A stretch of DNA of 64,000 nucleotides from Bosea sp. Tri-49 (GTDB lineage Bacteria > Pseudomonadota > Alphaproteobacteria > Rhizobiales > Beijerinckiaceae), in NCBI RefSeq assembly GCF_003952665.1, contig NZ_CP017946.1:4090501-4154500 (forward strand), written 5' to 3'. Within the stretch, counting starts at the first letter, position 1, and the number at the start of each line of letters is the position of its first letter. The translations under genes were made by a program, and so were the position numbers. Below are positions 44,194 through 52,971 of the stretch, piece after piece. The notes below the pieces were generated by a model. The model was not told the origin of the DNA and did no database searches. It worked only from the letters and a program-made list of their open reading frames with translations.

Positions 44194-46236
44194 ATGCGGC
44201 CCGGTACCTTCTTCCTCGTCGTCGGCCCGAGCGGGGCCGGCAAGGATTCGCTGATCGACGGCGCCCGCGCCTTGCTGGAGCCGACCGGCCGCTATGTCTT
44301 CGCCCGTCGCGTCGTGACCCGCCCGGCCGGCTCGCCGGGCGAGGATCACGAGGCGGCGACGGACGAGGCCTTCGACGCGCGCGAGGCCAAGGGCGACTTC
44401 CTGATCACCTGGGGCGCCCATGGCCTGCGCTATGGGCTGCCGGCCGAGCTGAAGCGCCTGGTCGAGGCCGGCCGCAACGTCATCGCCAACGGCTCGCGCG
44501 CCACGATCGCGGCGCTCGCCGGCCGCCTGCCGCGCTTCGTCGTCGTCGAGGTCACCGCGCCGCCCGAGGTGCTCGCCGCCCGCATCGCCGGGCGCGGGCG
44601 CGAGAGTGGCGAGGCGATCGAGAAACGCCTGTCGCGCACGGTCGAGCCGCGTCCGGAAGGGATCAGGGCGGCGACGATCTGCAACGACCAGAGCGTCGAG
44701 ATCGGCGTCGAGCGCTTCATCGCCGCGGTCGAGGCCGCCGCCAACACGATGCGGCTGCGCCGGCTGCCGCTCTTCGCTGGCAGAGCGCATTGCGCCTATC
44801 TCCCGGCCAAGGGCGAGATCGTCAACGGCTTCGACTATCTCGGGCCGGGCCGGATCGAGATTTCGGGAGCGACAGCCAGCACCCGCTCGGATGTGCAGGT
44901 CATCGACCTGCCCTCGCTGCTGGCCGGCGACGAGATCGGTCTGTCAGCGGAGGCTTTCGACGAGCTCGGCTTGCCCGAGGGCAGCGAGGTCACGCTCCGA
45001 CGCACGCCCTCGCCCGAGAGCCGCGCGGCGCTGACCCGCAAGATCCAGGGCGGCGAACTGTCGGAAGAGCAGTACCACACGCTGATCCGCGACATCGTCG
45101 AAGCGCGCTATCCCGATGGCGAGGTCGCGGCCTTCCTGGTCGCGGCGACGCAGAAGCTCTCCGACAAGGAGGTCGTCTCGTTGGCGCGGGTGCGCACGCG
45201 CTTTGCGCAGAGGATCACCTGGCCCGACAAGATCGTCGTCGACAAGCATTCGATGGGCGGAATTCCCGGGAGCCGGATCACCCTGATCGTGGTGCCGATC
45301 GTTGCCGCGCACGGCACTCTGCTGATGCCCAAAACCTCCTCGCGCGCCATCACCTCCGCCGCCGGCACGGCCGACGCGATGGAGGCGCTCGCCCGCGTCG
45401 AGCTCAACCCGGCAGAGCTGCGCGCTTGCGTCGAAAAAGCACGCGGCTGCATCGCCTGGAACGGGCGGTTGAACCACTCCGTCGTTGATGACGTGATGAA
45501 CGCGATCACGCGGCCGCTCGGCATCGATTCGAACCGCTGGTCGGTCGCCTCGATCCTGTCGAAGAAGCTCACCGCGGGCTCGACCCATGTCATCGTCGAC
45601 TTGCCCTATGGCCCACGCACCAAGCTGAAAAGCGGGGCGGAGGCAGCCGAGCTCGCGAAACTGTTCGAGACGGTCGGAGCCGGGCTCGGCCTCGTGGTCA
45701 AAGCCTTCCCGACCGACGGGACCCGCCCGATCGGGCGTGGCATCGGCCCGGCGCTGGAATGCCGCGATGTCGGCTGGGTGCTCGACAACGACCCGCAGGC
45801 GCCGACCGACCTCGTCGAGAAAGCACTATTCTTCGCCAGCCGCATCCTCGGCTGGGACCCGGCGCTGGGCTCGGTCGCGGCCGGGCGTGCACGGGCAGAG
45901 GAGCTACTGCGCTCCGGCGCAGCGCGCGCCGCCTTCGAGCGGATCATCGACGCGCAGGGCCGGCGCGAACCGCCGGTCGCGCCCGGTCTGCTCGTCCATA
46001 CGGTGCGCTCGCCCAAGGCCGGCACGGTCAGCGAGATCGACGGCTGGGCGGTCGCGGGAATCGCGCGGCGCGCTGGCGCGCCCTTCGACAAGGCGGCTGG
46101 CATCGACCTGCGCCGTCATGTCGGCGACCGCGTCGCGGTGGGCGATCCGCTCTTTGTCATCCACGCCAGCGCCTCGAGCGATCTCGATGAAGCGAAGGCG
46201 ATGGCGGAAGGGTGTGATTGCTACATGATCGGCTAG
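44194..46236 (+). CDS. Fusion of ribose-1,5-bisphosphokinase (PhnN) and AMP-phosphorylase-type thymidine phosphorylase
   Basis: 680 aa. Residues 1-180 are a PhnN/guanylate-kinase-like P-loop domain (GPSGAGKDS, 11-19; VVTRPAGSPGEDHEA), which makes PRPP from ribose 1,5-bisphosphate and ATP. Residues about 185-275 match the extra N-terminal domain of archaeal AMP phosphorylase. Residues about 280-680 are the phosphorylase proper (VDKHSMGGIPGSR from about 349; PKTSSRAITSAAGTAD from about 377). AMP-type enzymes split nucleoside monophosphates into base and ribose 1,5-bisphosphate, exactly the PhnN substrate. In one reading frame with no sign of frameshift. Confidence 0.9.
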   Translation: MRPGTFFLVVGPSGAGKDSLIDGARALLEPTGRYVFARRVVTRPAGSPGEDHEAATDEAFDAREAKGDFLITWGAHGLRYGLPAELKRLVEAGRNVIANGSRATIAALAGRLPRFVVVEVTAPPEVLAARIAGRGRESGEAIEKRLSRTVEPRPEGIRAATICNDQSVEIGVERFIAAVEAAANTMRLRRLPLFAGRAHCAYLPAKGEIVNGFDYLGPGRIEISGATASTRSDVQVIDLPSLLAGDEIGLSAEAFDELGLPEGSEVTLRRTPSPESRAALTRKIQGGELSEEQYHTLIRDIVEARYPDGEVAAFLVAATQKLSDKEVVSLARVRTRFAQRITWPDKIVVDKHSMGGIPGSRITLIVVPIVAAHGTLLMPKTSSRAITSAAGTADAMEALARVELNPAELRACVEKARGCIAWNGRLNHSVVDDVMNAITRPLGIDSNRWSVASILSKKLTAGSTHVIVDLPYGPRTKLKSGAEAAELAKLFETVGAGLGLVVKAFPTDGTRPIGRGIGPALECRDVGWVLDNDPQAPTDLVEKALFFASRILGWDPALGSVAAGRARAEELLRSGAARAAFERIIDAQGRREPPVAPGLLVHTVRSPKAGTVSEIDGWAVAGIARRAGAPFDKAAGIDLRRHVGDRVAVGDPLFVIHASASSDLDEAKAMAEGCDCYMIG

Positions 46237-46246
46237 CGGTAACGCC

Positions 46247-46702
46247 TCAGCGCAGCTGCTTCAGCAGGGCGATCAGCGTGGCGCGCTGATTGGTCGCGAG
46301 CGGGGCCAGCGTCACCTTCGTCACCGTCTCGGCCTTGGGCAGCAATTCGCGGGTGTAGTCGACGCCGGCCGGGCTGAGCTCGACGATGAGCCGGCGGCCA
46401 TCTTCGGGATCGGGCTTGGTCTGCACCAGCTTGCGCTTGAGCAGACGGTCGACCACGCCCTTGATCGTGGCGGCATCCATCGCCGTCTGGCGGCCGAGCA
46501 GGTTCTGCGAGGAGCCGCCGTCCTGATAAAGCCGGGCCAGCACCGCCCATTGCGTCGGCGTCAGGTCGCTGCCCATGATCTCGTTGAAGATCGAGACATG
46601 GCGCTGCGCCGCCTGACGCATGATGAAGCCGACCTGTTCAGCGAGGTCATAAGCTTCCTCGGCAGGCTCGGACGTCTCGGCCGCACTGCTCGGTCGCGCC
46701 AT
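46247..46702 (-). CDS. MarR family regulator of the nicotinate module (NicR/BpsR-like)
   Basis: 151 aa from ATG 46702. MarR winged helix with MGSDLTPTQWAVLARLYQDGGSSQNLLGRQTAMDAATIKGVVDRL and the DPEDGRRLIVELS wing. NicR (Pseudomonas) and BpsR (Bordetella) are MarR repressors of nicotinate genes, and this looks like the counterpart. A perfect 18-base palindrome directly precedes the gene and its core recurs at the other operators, so it is the best candidate for the common repressor. The inducer is probably 6-hydroxynicotinate (inference from those systems). Confidence 0.88.
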   Translation of the reverse strand: MARPSSAAETSEPAEEAYDLAEQVGFIMRQAAQRHVSIFNEIMGSDLTPTQWAVLARLYQDGGSSQNLLGRQTAMDAATIKGVVDRLLKRKLVQTKPDPEDGRRLIVELSPAGVDYTRELLPKAETVTKVTLAPLATNQRATLIALLKQLR

Positions 46703-46711
46703 CGCTGATCC

Positions 46712-46729
46712 TCGTTCGTATACGAACGA
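46712..46729. promoter_or_regulatory. MarR-type operator, nicotinate module (autoregulation)
   Basis: TCGTTCGTATACGAACGA, a perfect 18-base palindrome, the best copy of the motif. It ends 9 bases before the regulator's ATG and overlaps the ribosome-binding region, so autorepression is likely. Confidence 0.75.
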
Positions 46730-46781
46730 CATTCCTAACCGTTTTCTTGGGCGCGTCCAACGCCACAGCGGTGGCCGCCGT

Positions 46782-47894
46782 TCAAACCGTCGTCCAGCGT
46801 CCCTCACGGAAGCTCGTGGCTGCGGCATCGACCGTGCGCTCGATGCGCAATCCGGCTTCGAAATCGAGGAGATGCGTCGGTTCGCCGGCGATGGCCCGCA
46901 GCAGTTCGCGGCATTCGATGATCTTGAGTTCGTTGAAGCCGAGGCCGTGGCCAGGCGCCGGGATGAAGCGACCATAAGGTTCGTGCGCTGGGGCGGTCAG
47001 GATGCGGCGGAAGCCCTGGACATCGCTGGCGCCCTCGGCGGTATAGAGCTCGATCTCGTTCATCCGCTCCTGATCATAGGCGATCGTGCCCTTCGCACCG
47101 AAGACCTGCAGCGCGATCCGGCCCTTGCGGCCCCAGGCCGAGCGATTGAGTGCGACGAGCCCCGATGCACCGGAAGACAGGCGCAGCAGCAAGGTGGCGA
47201 TGTCGTGTGTCTCGACCGGTCGCCTGCCGCCGGCTGCGAGTGAGCGCTCGGCATAGGGCCTGGCCATGTCAGCCATGACGGCTTCGACCTCGCCGATGAG
47301 CACCTTGATCAACGAGAAGGCATGCACGCCGAAATCGTCGAGCGCGCCATGACCGGAGGCGGCATCGCTCTTCCAGGAGAAGAGCGCGCCGGCATCGGCC
47401 ATGAAATCCTCGTCCATCTCGACGCGGACATGGTTGACCGCGCCGATGACACCATCGGCGATCAGGCGCTGCGCCAGCCGGATCGCCGGGTTCTGGATGT
47501 AGTTGTAGCCGAGCGCCGCAACCGTGCCGGCCGCCTTCGCCGCCGCCAGCATCGCTTCAGCATCGCCGAGGCTGGTCGCCATCGGCTTCTCGCACCAGAC
47601 ATGCTTGCCGGCCTCAAGCGCCGCGATCGCCATCTCAGCATGAAAGGCGTTCGGCGTGGTGATCGAGACGACATCGACATCGGGATGGGCGATGAGCGCC
47701 TTCCAGTCGGTGGTCGACTCCGTGAAGCCGAACTCGCCGGCGCGCTGCGCCGCAAGGGCTTCGTCGACCTCGCAGAGCACCGCGAGCTTCGGACGGGGCA
47801 CATCGCCGAAGACCGGCGCGACGGCGTTCCAGGCGAGCGCATGGCACTTGCCCATATAGCCGGTGCCGATCAGGCCAACGCCAAGCGCGCGCAT
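46782..47894 (-). CDS. Gfo/Idh/MocA family oxidoreductase
   Basis: 370 aa from ATG 47894. NAD(P)-dependent sugar or inositol dehydrogenase family: Rossmann [13 protein letters not shown] (residues 8-20), CEKPMATS with the catalytic Lys-Pro, and the C-terminal alpha/beta domain with [10 protein letters not shown]. Last gene of the frc-type ABC transporter operon, so it probably oxidises the imported sugar or polyol. The substrate is not readable from the sequence. Confidence 0.93.
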   Translation of the reverse strand: MRALGVGLIGTGYMGKCHALAWNAVAPVFGDVPRPKLAVLCEVDEALAAQRAGEFGFTESTTDWKALIAHPDVDVVSITTPNAFHAEMAIAALEAGKHVWCEKPMATSLGDAEAMLAAAKAAGTVAALGYNYIQNPAIRLAQRLIADGVIGAVNHVRVEMDEDFMADAGALFSWKSDAASGHGALDDFGVHAFSLIKVLIGEVEAVMADMARPYAERSLAAGGRRPVETHDIATLLLRLSSGASGLVALNRSAWGRKGRIALQVFGAKGTIAYDQERMNEIELYTAEGASDVQGFRRILTAPAHEPYGRFIPAPGHGLGFNELKIIECRELLRAIAGEPTHLLDFEAGLRIERTVDAAATSFREGRWTTV

Positions 47895-47941
47895 GGGCAA
47901 TCTCCGTAGCGAAGAAGGGAGAGCGGGTGATTTCCCGAGCG

Positions 47942-48736
47942 TCAGACCGTGCCGCCGAGGTCGGCCGAGAGCGCCTGCAATTCCTTGCCTCCGGCCATCA
48001 GGTTCTGCAGCTCGTCCATGGCGATGCCGGACTTGGCGTAAGTGCCAAGCGTCTTGCCGCGGTTGAGCACGGTGAAGCGGTCGCCGACGGCATAGGCGTG
48101 GCGGACATTGTGGGTAATGAAGATCACGCCCAGGCCCTTGGCACGCACCAGATTGATGTATTTCAACACCATCGAGGTCTGGGCGACACCGAGTGCAGAG
48201 GTCGGCTCGTCGAGGATCAGCACCTTGGCGCCGAAATAGACGGCGCGGGCGATGGCGACGCATTGGCGCTCGCCGCCCGAGAGCGTGCCGACCGCCTGAT
48301 GCGGATCGCGGATGTCGATGCCGATCCTGTGCATCTCGTCGCGGGTCACCGCATGGGCGAGGTCGAAATTGATCCATTTCAGCGGACCGAAGCCACGGAT
48401 CGGCTCGCGGCCCATGAAGAAGTTCCGCGTGATCGACATCAGCGGAATCATCGCCAGGTCCTGGTAGACGGTGGCGATGCCGGCATCGAGCGCGTCGCGC
48501 GGGCTCGAGAAGGCCACCGGCCTGCCCTCGACCAGGAACTCGCCCGAGCTCGGCTTATGGCAACCCGACAGCGTCTTGATCAGCGTCGACTTGCCGGCGC
48601 CATTGTCGCCGAGCAGGCAGAGCACCTCGCCTGAGGAGACCTTGAGCGAGACGCCCGAGAGCGCGATCACCGAGCCGAAATGCTTGACGATGTCGCGGAC
48701 CTCGATGAGCGGGGCCTGTTCCGGAGCTGTCGTCAT
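47942..48736 (-). CDS. Sugar ABC transporter ATP-binding protein (FrcA type)
   Basis: 264 aa from ATG 48736. A single ABC domain rather than the usual double domain of sugar ATPases: Walker [10 protein letters not shown] (43-51), signature LSGGE, Walker [12 protein letters not shown] and the H-loop ITHNVRHA. This single-domain form is typical of the FrcBCA fructose importer of Sinorhizobium. Starts 2 bases after the permease. Confidence 0.93.
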   Translation of the reverse strand: MTTAPEQAPLIEVRDIVKHFGSVIALSGVSLKVSSGEVLCLLGDNGAGKSTLIKTLSGCHKPSSGEFLVEGRPVAFSSPRDALDAGIATVYQDLAMIPLMSITRNFFMGREPIRGFGPLKWINFDLAHAVTRDEMHRIGIDIRDPHQAVGTLSGGERQCVAIARAVYFGAKVLILDEPTSALGVAQTSMVLKYINLVRAKGLGVIFITHNVRHAYAVGDRFTVLNRGKTLGTYAKSGIAMDELQNLMAGGKELQALSADLGGTV

Positions 48737-48738
48737 GC

Positions 48739-49887
48739 TCAGCGCTCCCCTGTCGCCTTGCGGCGGATGAAGTTGTTGAACAGCACGGCGAGCAGCAGCA
48801 TGCCGCCAAGGAAGACCTGGAACCAGTCGCTGTCGAAGCTGGTGTAGGTCAGGCCGATCGAGACCATCCCGAAGATGATCGCGCCGAAGAAGGCACCGAC
48901 CGCCGAGCCGTAACCGCCGGTGAGCAGGCAGCCACCGATCACCGCGGCGATGATCGCCTCGAACTCCTTCTGGAAGCCGCGGCGGGCATCGGTCGAGCCG
49001 GCGTCGAGCACGGTCAGGATAGCAACGAGCGTGGCGGCGCAGGCGGTCAGCACGAACAGGGTCGTCTTGACCATGTTGACCGGCACGCCGGAATTGCGGG
49101 CCGCATTGGGGTCGCCGCCGGCGGCGAAGATCCAGTTGCCGAAGCGGGTGCGCAACAGGACATAGGTCGCGAGCGCCGCGATGGCGAGGAACCAGAGGAC
49201 CCCGACGGGCACGCCGGTCACGGTCGGCGTGCCATTCGGGAACTTGGCGATCAGGTTGGCTTGCGCCAGCCAGGCGAACAGCCCCTCCAGCGCCTGGCCG
49301 GAGAAGAGCTCGCGGACCACGCCCTGCCCCGCCTTGTCGCCGATGCCGCGCAACTGCGTCGAGCCGCCCGTCGCCCATTTCAGCCCGACCAGCGAGAGCC
49401 CGCGCAGGATGAAGAGGAAGGCGAGGGTGACGATGAAAGAGGGCAGGCGCGTGCGGATGACGATCTGGCCGTTCACCGCCCCCATCAACCCGGCGAAGAC
49501 GAAGGTCGCGACGATCGCCGCCAAGAGCGGCAGGTCGCCGACGACGATCAGCGCGCCGAAGATCAGGCCCGCGAAGGCGATCATCGAGCCGATCGAGAGA
49601 TCGAATTCGCCGCCGATCATCAGCAGCGCCGCCGCAATGGCAAGGATGCCGAGCTGCGATGCCGGCGAGAGCACCGTCATCACCCCGGCAAGCGTGAACA
49701 TCGCCGGGTTGGCGGTGAGGCCGAAGAAGGCGGTCACCAGGACAAGGCCGGCGACGGCCCCGAGCTCGGGCCGGCGCATCAGCCGGGCGAGGAGCGAGAC
49801 ACGGCGCAACCGTTCGTCGCGAGCCGTGGCGACAGGGTCATTGGGCCGGGACGAGCCCGCGGCAAGATCGGCGGTCGACGTCGTCAT
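48739..49887 (-). CDS. Sugar ABC transporter permease (FrcC type)
   Basis: 382 aa from ATG 49887. About ten membrane helices, with the BPD_transp_2 motif [16 protein letters not shown] and [16 protein letters not shown] long periplasmic insertion (residues about 190-240) separates the two halves. Forms the channel for the adjacent ATPase and binding protein. Confidence 0.92.
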   Translation of the reverse strand: MTTSTADLAAGSSRPNDPVATARDERLRRVSLLARLMRRPELGAVAGLVLVTAFFGLTANPAMFTLAGVMTVLSPASQLGILAIAAALLMIGGEFDLSIGSMIAFAGLIFGALIVVGDLPLLAAIVATFVFAGLMGAVNGQIVIRTRLPSFIVTLAFLFILRGLSLVGLKWATGGSTQLRGIGDKAGQGVVRELFSGQALEGLFAWLAQANLIAKFPNGTPTVTGVPVGVLWFLAIAALATYVLLRTRFGNWIFAAGGDPNAARNSGVPVNMVKTTLFVLTACAATLVAILTVLDAGSTDARRGFQKEFEAIIAAVIGGCLLTGGYGSAVGAFFGAIIFGMVSIGLTYTSFDSDWFQVFLGGMLLLAVLFNNFIRRKATGER

Positions 49888-49956
49888 GGCGCGCCTCCTA
49901 AGCTTCTGAACGATCCGGGAGGAGGGGCGGCGCGGGTCAGCGCCGCCCATGCAGCC

Positions 49957-50892
49957 TCAGCGGATGCCCTTGGCCGAGAGGTCGACGACCTGAGCCGCCT
50001 TCTCCTTGGTGACCAGGTTCGGGCCGGACGGAACGTTGCCGCCGGGGACGAGGCCGTATTCGGCGTTGAGCGCCAGGAAAGCGACCGGCAGATAGCCCTG
50101 CAGGAACTGCTGCTGGTCGATGCCGAAGGCCGCTTCGCCCGCCGCGATCGCCTTGAGGAAATTGGCCGAGAGATCAAAGGTCGCGACGCGGACGGTGGCG
50201 ATCTTGCCAGCTTCCTTGACGCCCGCCAGGGTCGGCTCGCCGCCGAGCGAGGCGCTGAGCGCCATCACCGTATCGACGCTGGCGTCGGAGAGCGCCGCCT
50301 TGACCTTGGAGCGGATCTCGGACGGATCGTTCGAGACCGGCAGGGTCGTGACCTTGCCCTTGAAGCCTTCGGCGAAACCCTTGCAGCGCAAATCGAGCGC
50401 GACATTGCCGACCTCGTGGTTGACGCAGACGCCGACCTTGCCGCCCATGCTGGCGAGCTTCTCGCCGGCGGCCTTGCCGGCATCGAACTCGTCCTGGCCG
50501 ACATGCAGCAGGGCGCCGAGCTTCTTCGAGACGTCCGAGCCGGAGTTCATCGAGATCACCGGGATACCGGCGGCGACGGCCTTCTGGATGGAGGGGCCGA
50601 GCGCCGAGGCGTCGGGGATCGAAACGACGAGGCCGGCCGGCTTCTGGTTCACCGCGGCGTCGATCAACTGACTCATCGCCACCATGTCGAAGGTCTCGGG
50701 GGCGCGATAATCGACGGAGACCTTGAGGTCGGCTGCCGCCTTGGCGACGCCGTTCTTGACTACCGACCAGAACGGGTCCGCGGCCTGGCCATGGCTGACG
50801 ACGATGATCCTGGTGTTCTGGGCGACGCCCGGCGTCGCACCGGCGACGGCGATGGCGGCGACAGCAATCATCACTGCGAGAAAACGCTTCAT
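49957..50892 (-). CDS. Sugar ABC transporter substrate-binding protein
   Basis: 311 aa from ATG 50892. Signal peptide of about 24 residues, then the Peripla_BP_4 fold (IIVVSHGQAADPFWSVVKNGV, PVISMNSGSD, IDQQQFLQGYL). Family binds pentoses, hexoses or polyols. First gene of the operon binding protein-permease-ATPase-dehydrogenase. The frame is open 44 codons upstream through the leader. Confidence 0.93.
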   Translation of the reverse strand: MKRFLAVMIAVAAIAVAGATPGVAQNTRIIVVSHGQAADPFWSVVKNGVAKAAADLKVSVDYRAPETFDMVAMSQLIDAAVNQKPAGLVVSIPDASALGPSIQKAVAAGIPVISMNSGSDVSKKLGALLHVGQDEFDAGKAAGEKLASMGGKVGVCVNHEVGNVALDLRCKGFAEGFKGKVTTLPVSNDPSEIRSKVKAALSDASVDTVMALSASLGGEPTLAGVKEAGKIATVRVATFDLSANFLKAIAAGEAAFGIDQQQFLQGYLPVAFLALNAEYGLVPGGNVPSGPNLVTKEKAAQVVDLSAKGIR

Positions 50893-51285
50893 CTCATCCT
50901 CCCATGCGGGGATGCCCCCGCTTTCGTTGTCGGTCCGATCGGGCGCGATCGGCCGGTTGTCGGGCGATTTGGCGGGCCGCGAAGCGTCGCGGACTACCTG
51001 GATGGCGAAGAAGGGAGGACGCACTTCGAGCGCGGCCGCCGACTCTGCGCTTCATTCAAAACGAAACAAAAAAACCGTTTTTGATATTCAATAGAATAAT
51101 CATTCCACTGCGCATGCACGCCTGTCAAGCGCCTTCTGCGCCGATCACATACCGGAGCGTGTGCCTGTTCATTCCACCCGGATCGGAGAAACCCATCACC
51201 AATATCGATTTGCCAGGAGCGGGCCGTCGCCTCGATTGTCGCTGATCGAAACGGCGCGCTCAGCGTCCGGGATCAGGGGACATTC
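50893..51285. other. Divergent intergenic region of the sugar transporter and carbamoyl hydrolase genes
   Basis: 393 bases without a credible gene. It contains a marked AT-rich block at about 51055-51110 with CAAAAA/TTTTTG arms and a near-palindrome GATATTC-AATA-GAATAATC (51080-51098), probably the sugar operon's promoter and regulator site. No regulator gene is adjacent. Confidence 0.45.
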
Positions 51286-52530
51286 ATGGGTCTGCCAGCG
51301 ACTGCGCGCATCGATATCGGGCGCTTCTGGACGACGATCGAACGCTCCGGCGAGATCGGCATCGGCCGGCCGGGTGGGCTGTCGCGGCTGGCGCTCGGCG
51401 ATGCCGACAGAGAGGTGCGCGACGTCTTCGTCGAGTGGTGCCGGCAGGCGGGCCTGAGCGTACGGGTCGACGGTATCGGCAACATCTTCGCGCGCCGAGC
51501 CGGGCAGGACAACAGCCTGCCGCCGGTGGTGATGGGCAGCCATCTCGACACGCAGGTGAATGGCGGGCGCTTCGACGGCATCGCCGGCGTGCTCGGCGGG
51601 CTTGAGGTCTGCCGCACGCTCGACCAGCTCGGCCACCGCACGAAACGGCCGATCGAGGTCGTCAACTGGACCAATGAGGAGGGCGGGCGCTTCTCGCCGC
51701 CGATGGTCGGCTCGGGCTGCTTCACCGGCGCCTATACGCTCGACTGGGCGCTGGGCCGGCGCGACGACGACGGCAGGACGATCGGCGAGGAACTCGACCG
51801 GATCGGCTATCGCGGCGAGATGGAGGCAGCTCCCCACCCCTTCGATGCCTATGTCGAGTTCCATATCGAGCAGGGACCGATCCTCGACCGCGAGGGCATG
51901 CAGGTCGGCGTCGTCACCGGCGGCTACGCTAGCACCGGCATGCTGGTCGAGTTCAAGGGCGAAACCGCTCATACCGGCCCTTGGCCAATGGAGCGGCGCA
52001 GGAACGCGCTGATCGCCGGGGCGCGCCTGCTCGTCGCTGTCGACGATCTCGGCTGGGAGCACGCCGGCAGCGGCGGCAAGGCGACGGCCTCGCGGCTGGT
52101 GGCCTGGCCGAACAAGCCGGGCATCCTTTCGGACTGGGCGCAGGCGACCTGCGATGTCCGTCATGCCGACCCGGAAACTGCTGCGGTGATGGCCGAGCGC
52201 GTGCGCCGCGCCGTGCATGAGGCGGCGGCGCGGGCCGATTGCACGGCAGAGATCCTCGATGTCTGGAACTGGGGCGGCAAGGTCTTCGCCGACGAGCTGA
52301 TCGAACAGGTCCGCGCCACCTCGCTCGGCCTCGGCTACCGCACGCGCGATATCCTGAGCCAGGCCGGGCACGACGCCTATTTCGTCGCCCGCCACGCGCC
52401 GACGACGATGATCTTTTCACCCTGCAAAGGCGGCATCACCCACAACAATCAGGAGCTCTGCACACCGGATGATCTCAAGCCCGGTCTCAACGTACTGCTG
52501 CACACCGTGGTGGCGCGGGCGGACCGCTGA
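51286..52530 (+). CDS. N-carbamoyl-L-amino-acid hydrolase / Zn-dependent M20 hydrolase
   Basis: 414 aa. Binuclear-metal amidohydrolase: GSHLDTQVNGGRFDG, NEEGGRFSPPM, HIEQGPILDREG, substrate Arg in YRTRDI and C-terminal His in GHDAYFVARHAP. The intact N-E-E-G-x-R-F fits N-carbamoylase (HyuC/AmaB) more than allantoate amidohydrolase. Convergent with a RidA gene. Substrate not proven. Confidence 0.9.
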   Translation: MGLPATARIDIGRFWTTIERSGEIGIGRPGGLSRLALGDADREVRDVFVEWCRQAGLSVRVDGIGNIFARRAGQDNSLPPVVMGSHLDTQVNGGRFDGIAGVLGGLEVCRTLDQLGHRTKRPIEVVNWTNEEGGRFSPPMVGSGCFTGAYTLDWALGRRDDDGRTIGEELDRIGYRGEMEAAPHPFDAYVEFHIEQGPILDREGMQVGVVTGGYASTGMLVEFKGETAHTGPWPMERRRNALIAGARLLVAVDDLGWEHAGSGGKATASRLVAWPNKPGILSDWAQATCDVRHADPETAAVMAERVRRAVHEAAARADCTAEILDVWNWGGKVFADELIEQVRATSLGLGYRTRDILSQAGHDAYFVARHAPTTMIFSPCKGGITHNNQELCTPDDLKPGLNVLLHTVVARADR

Positions 52531-52533
52531 GCT

Positions 52534-52929
52534 TCAGCCGATCGCCGCTACACATTCGATCTCGATGTCGAAGGGCAATGGCCAGGGCCGGATCGCGGCG
52601 CTGGTCCGGGCCGGGAAGCCCGTGGTGAAGTAAGTCCGATAGACCGCGTTGACCCCGCCCATCAGCGCGGGATCGGTGACGAAGATCGTCGCCTTGATCA
52701 CCTCATCGAGCGAGGAGCCGCCATGGCGCAAGGTGACCGCGAGTGCATCCATCGCGGCGCGCGTTTGCGTCTCGATATCGCCACTGACGATCTCGCCGGT
52801 TACGGTGTCGATCGGCGGCATGCCGCAGGTGAAGAGCAGGTCGCCGACGCGGGCCAGTGCCGAGGTCGGCGCGCCGAGCCGGCGGATCGCCTCGGAGATG
52901 ACGGGAACTTCGATGATCTCACGGCGCAT
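52534..52929 (-). CDS. RidA family protein
   Basis: 131 aa. Enamine/imine deaminase fold. The conserved Arg of the substrate-binding pocket is in ARTSAAIRPWPLPFDIEIECVA near the C terminus. RidA proteins remove reactive 2-aminoacrylate-type imines or act in catabolic clusters. Next to a carbamoylase and a BKACE operon, so it may serve nitrogen-compound breakdown. Confidence 0.92.
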   Translation of the reverse strand: MRREIIEVPVISEAIRRLGAPTSALARVGDLLFTCGMPPIDTVTGEIVSGDIETQTRAAMDALAVTLRHGGSSLDEVIKATIFVTDPALMGGVNAVYRTYFTTGFPARTSAAIRPWPLPFDIEIECVAAIG

Positions 52930-52971
52930 GATGTGATCTATTCTCCCTTGTCTGCGGTGGGATAAACCCGC

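Noticed and set aside
44194..46236. Fusion gene as an artefact of a frameshift between phnN and a phosphorylase gene
   Set aside because: A single uninterrupted frame carries both domains plus the intermediate AMP-phosphorylase domain, with no internal start or ribosome site that looks like a separate gene; still worth read-level confirmation.
46782..48377. 531-residue oxidoreductase with an N-terminal extension
   Set aside because: The extension runs through the ATPase gene in another frame; the Rossmann start is the ATG at 47894.
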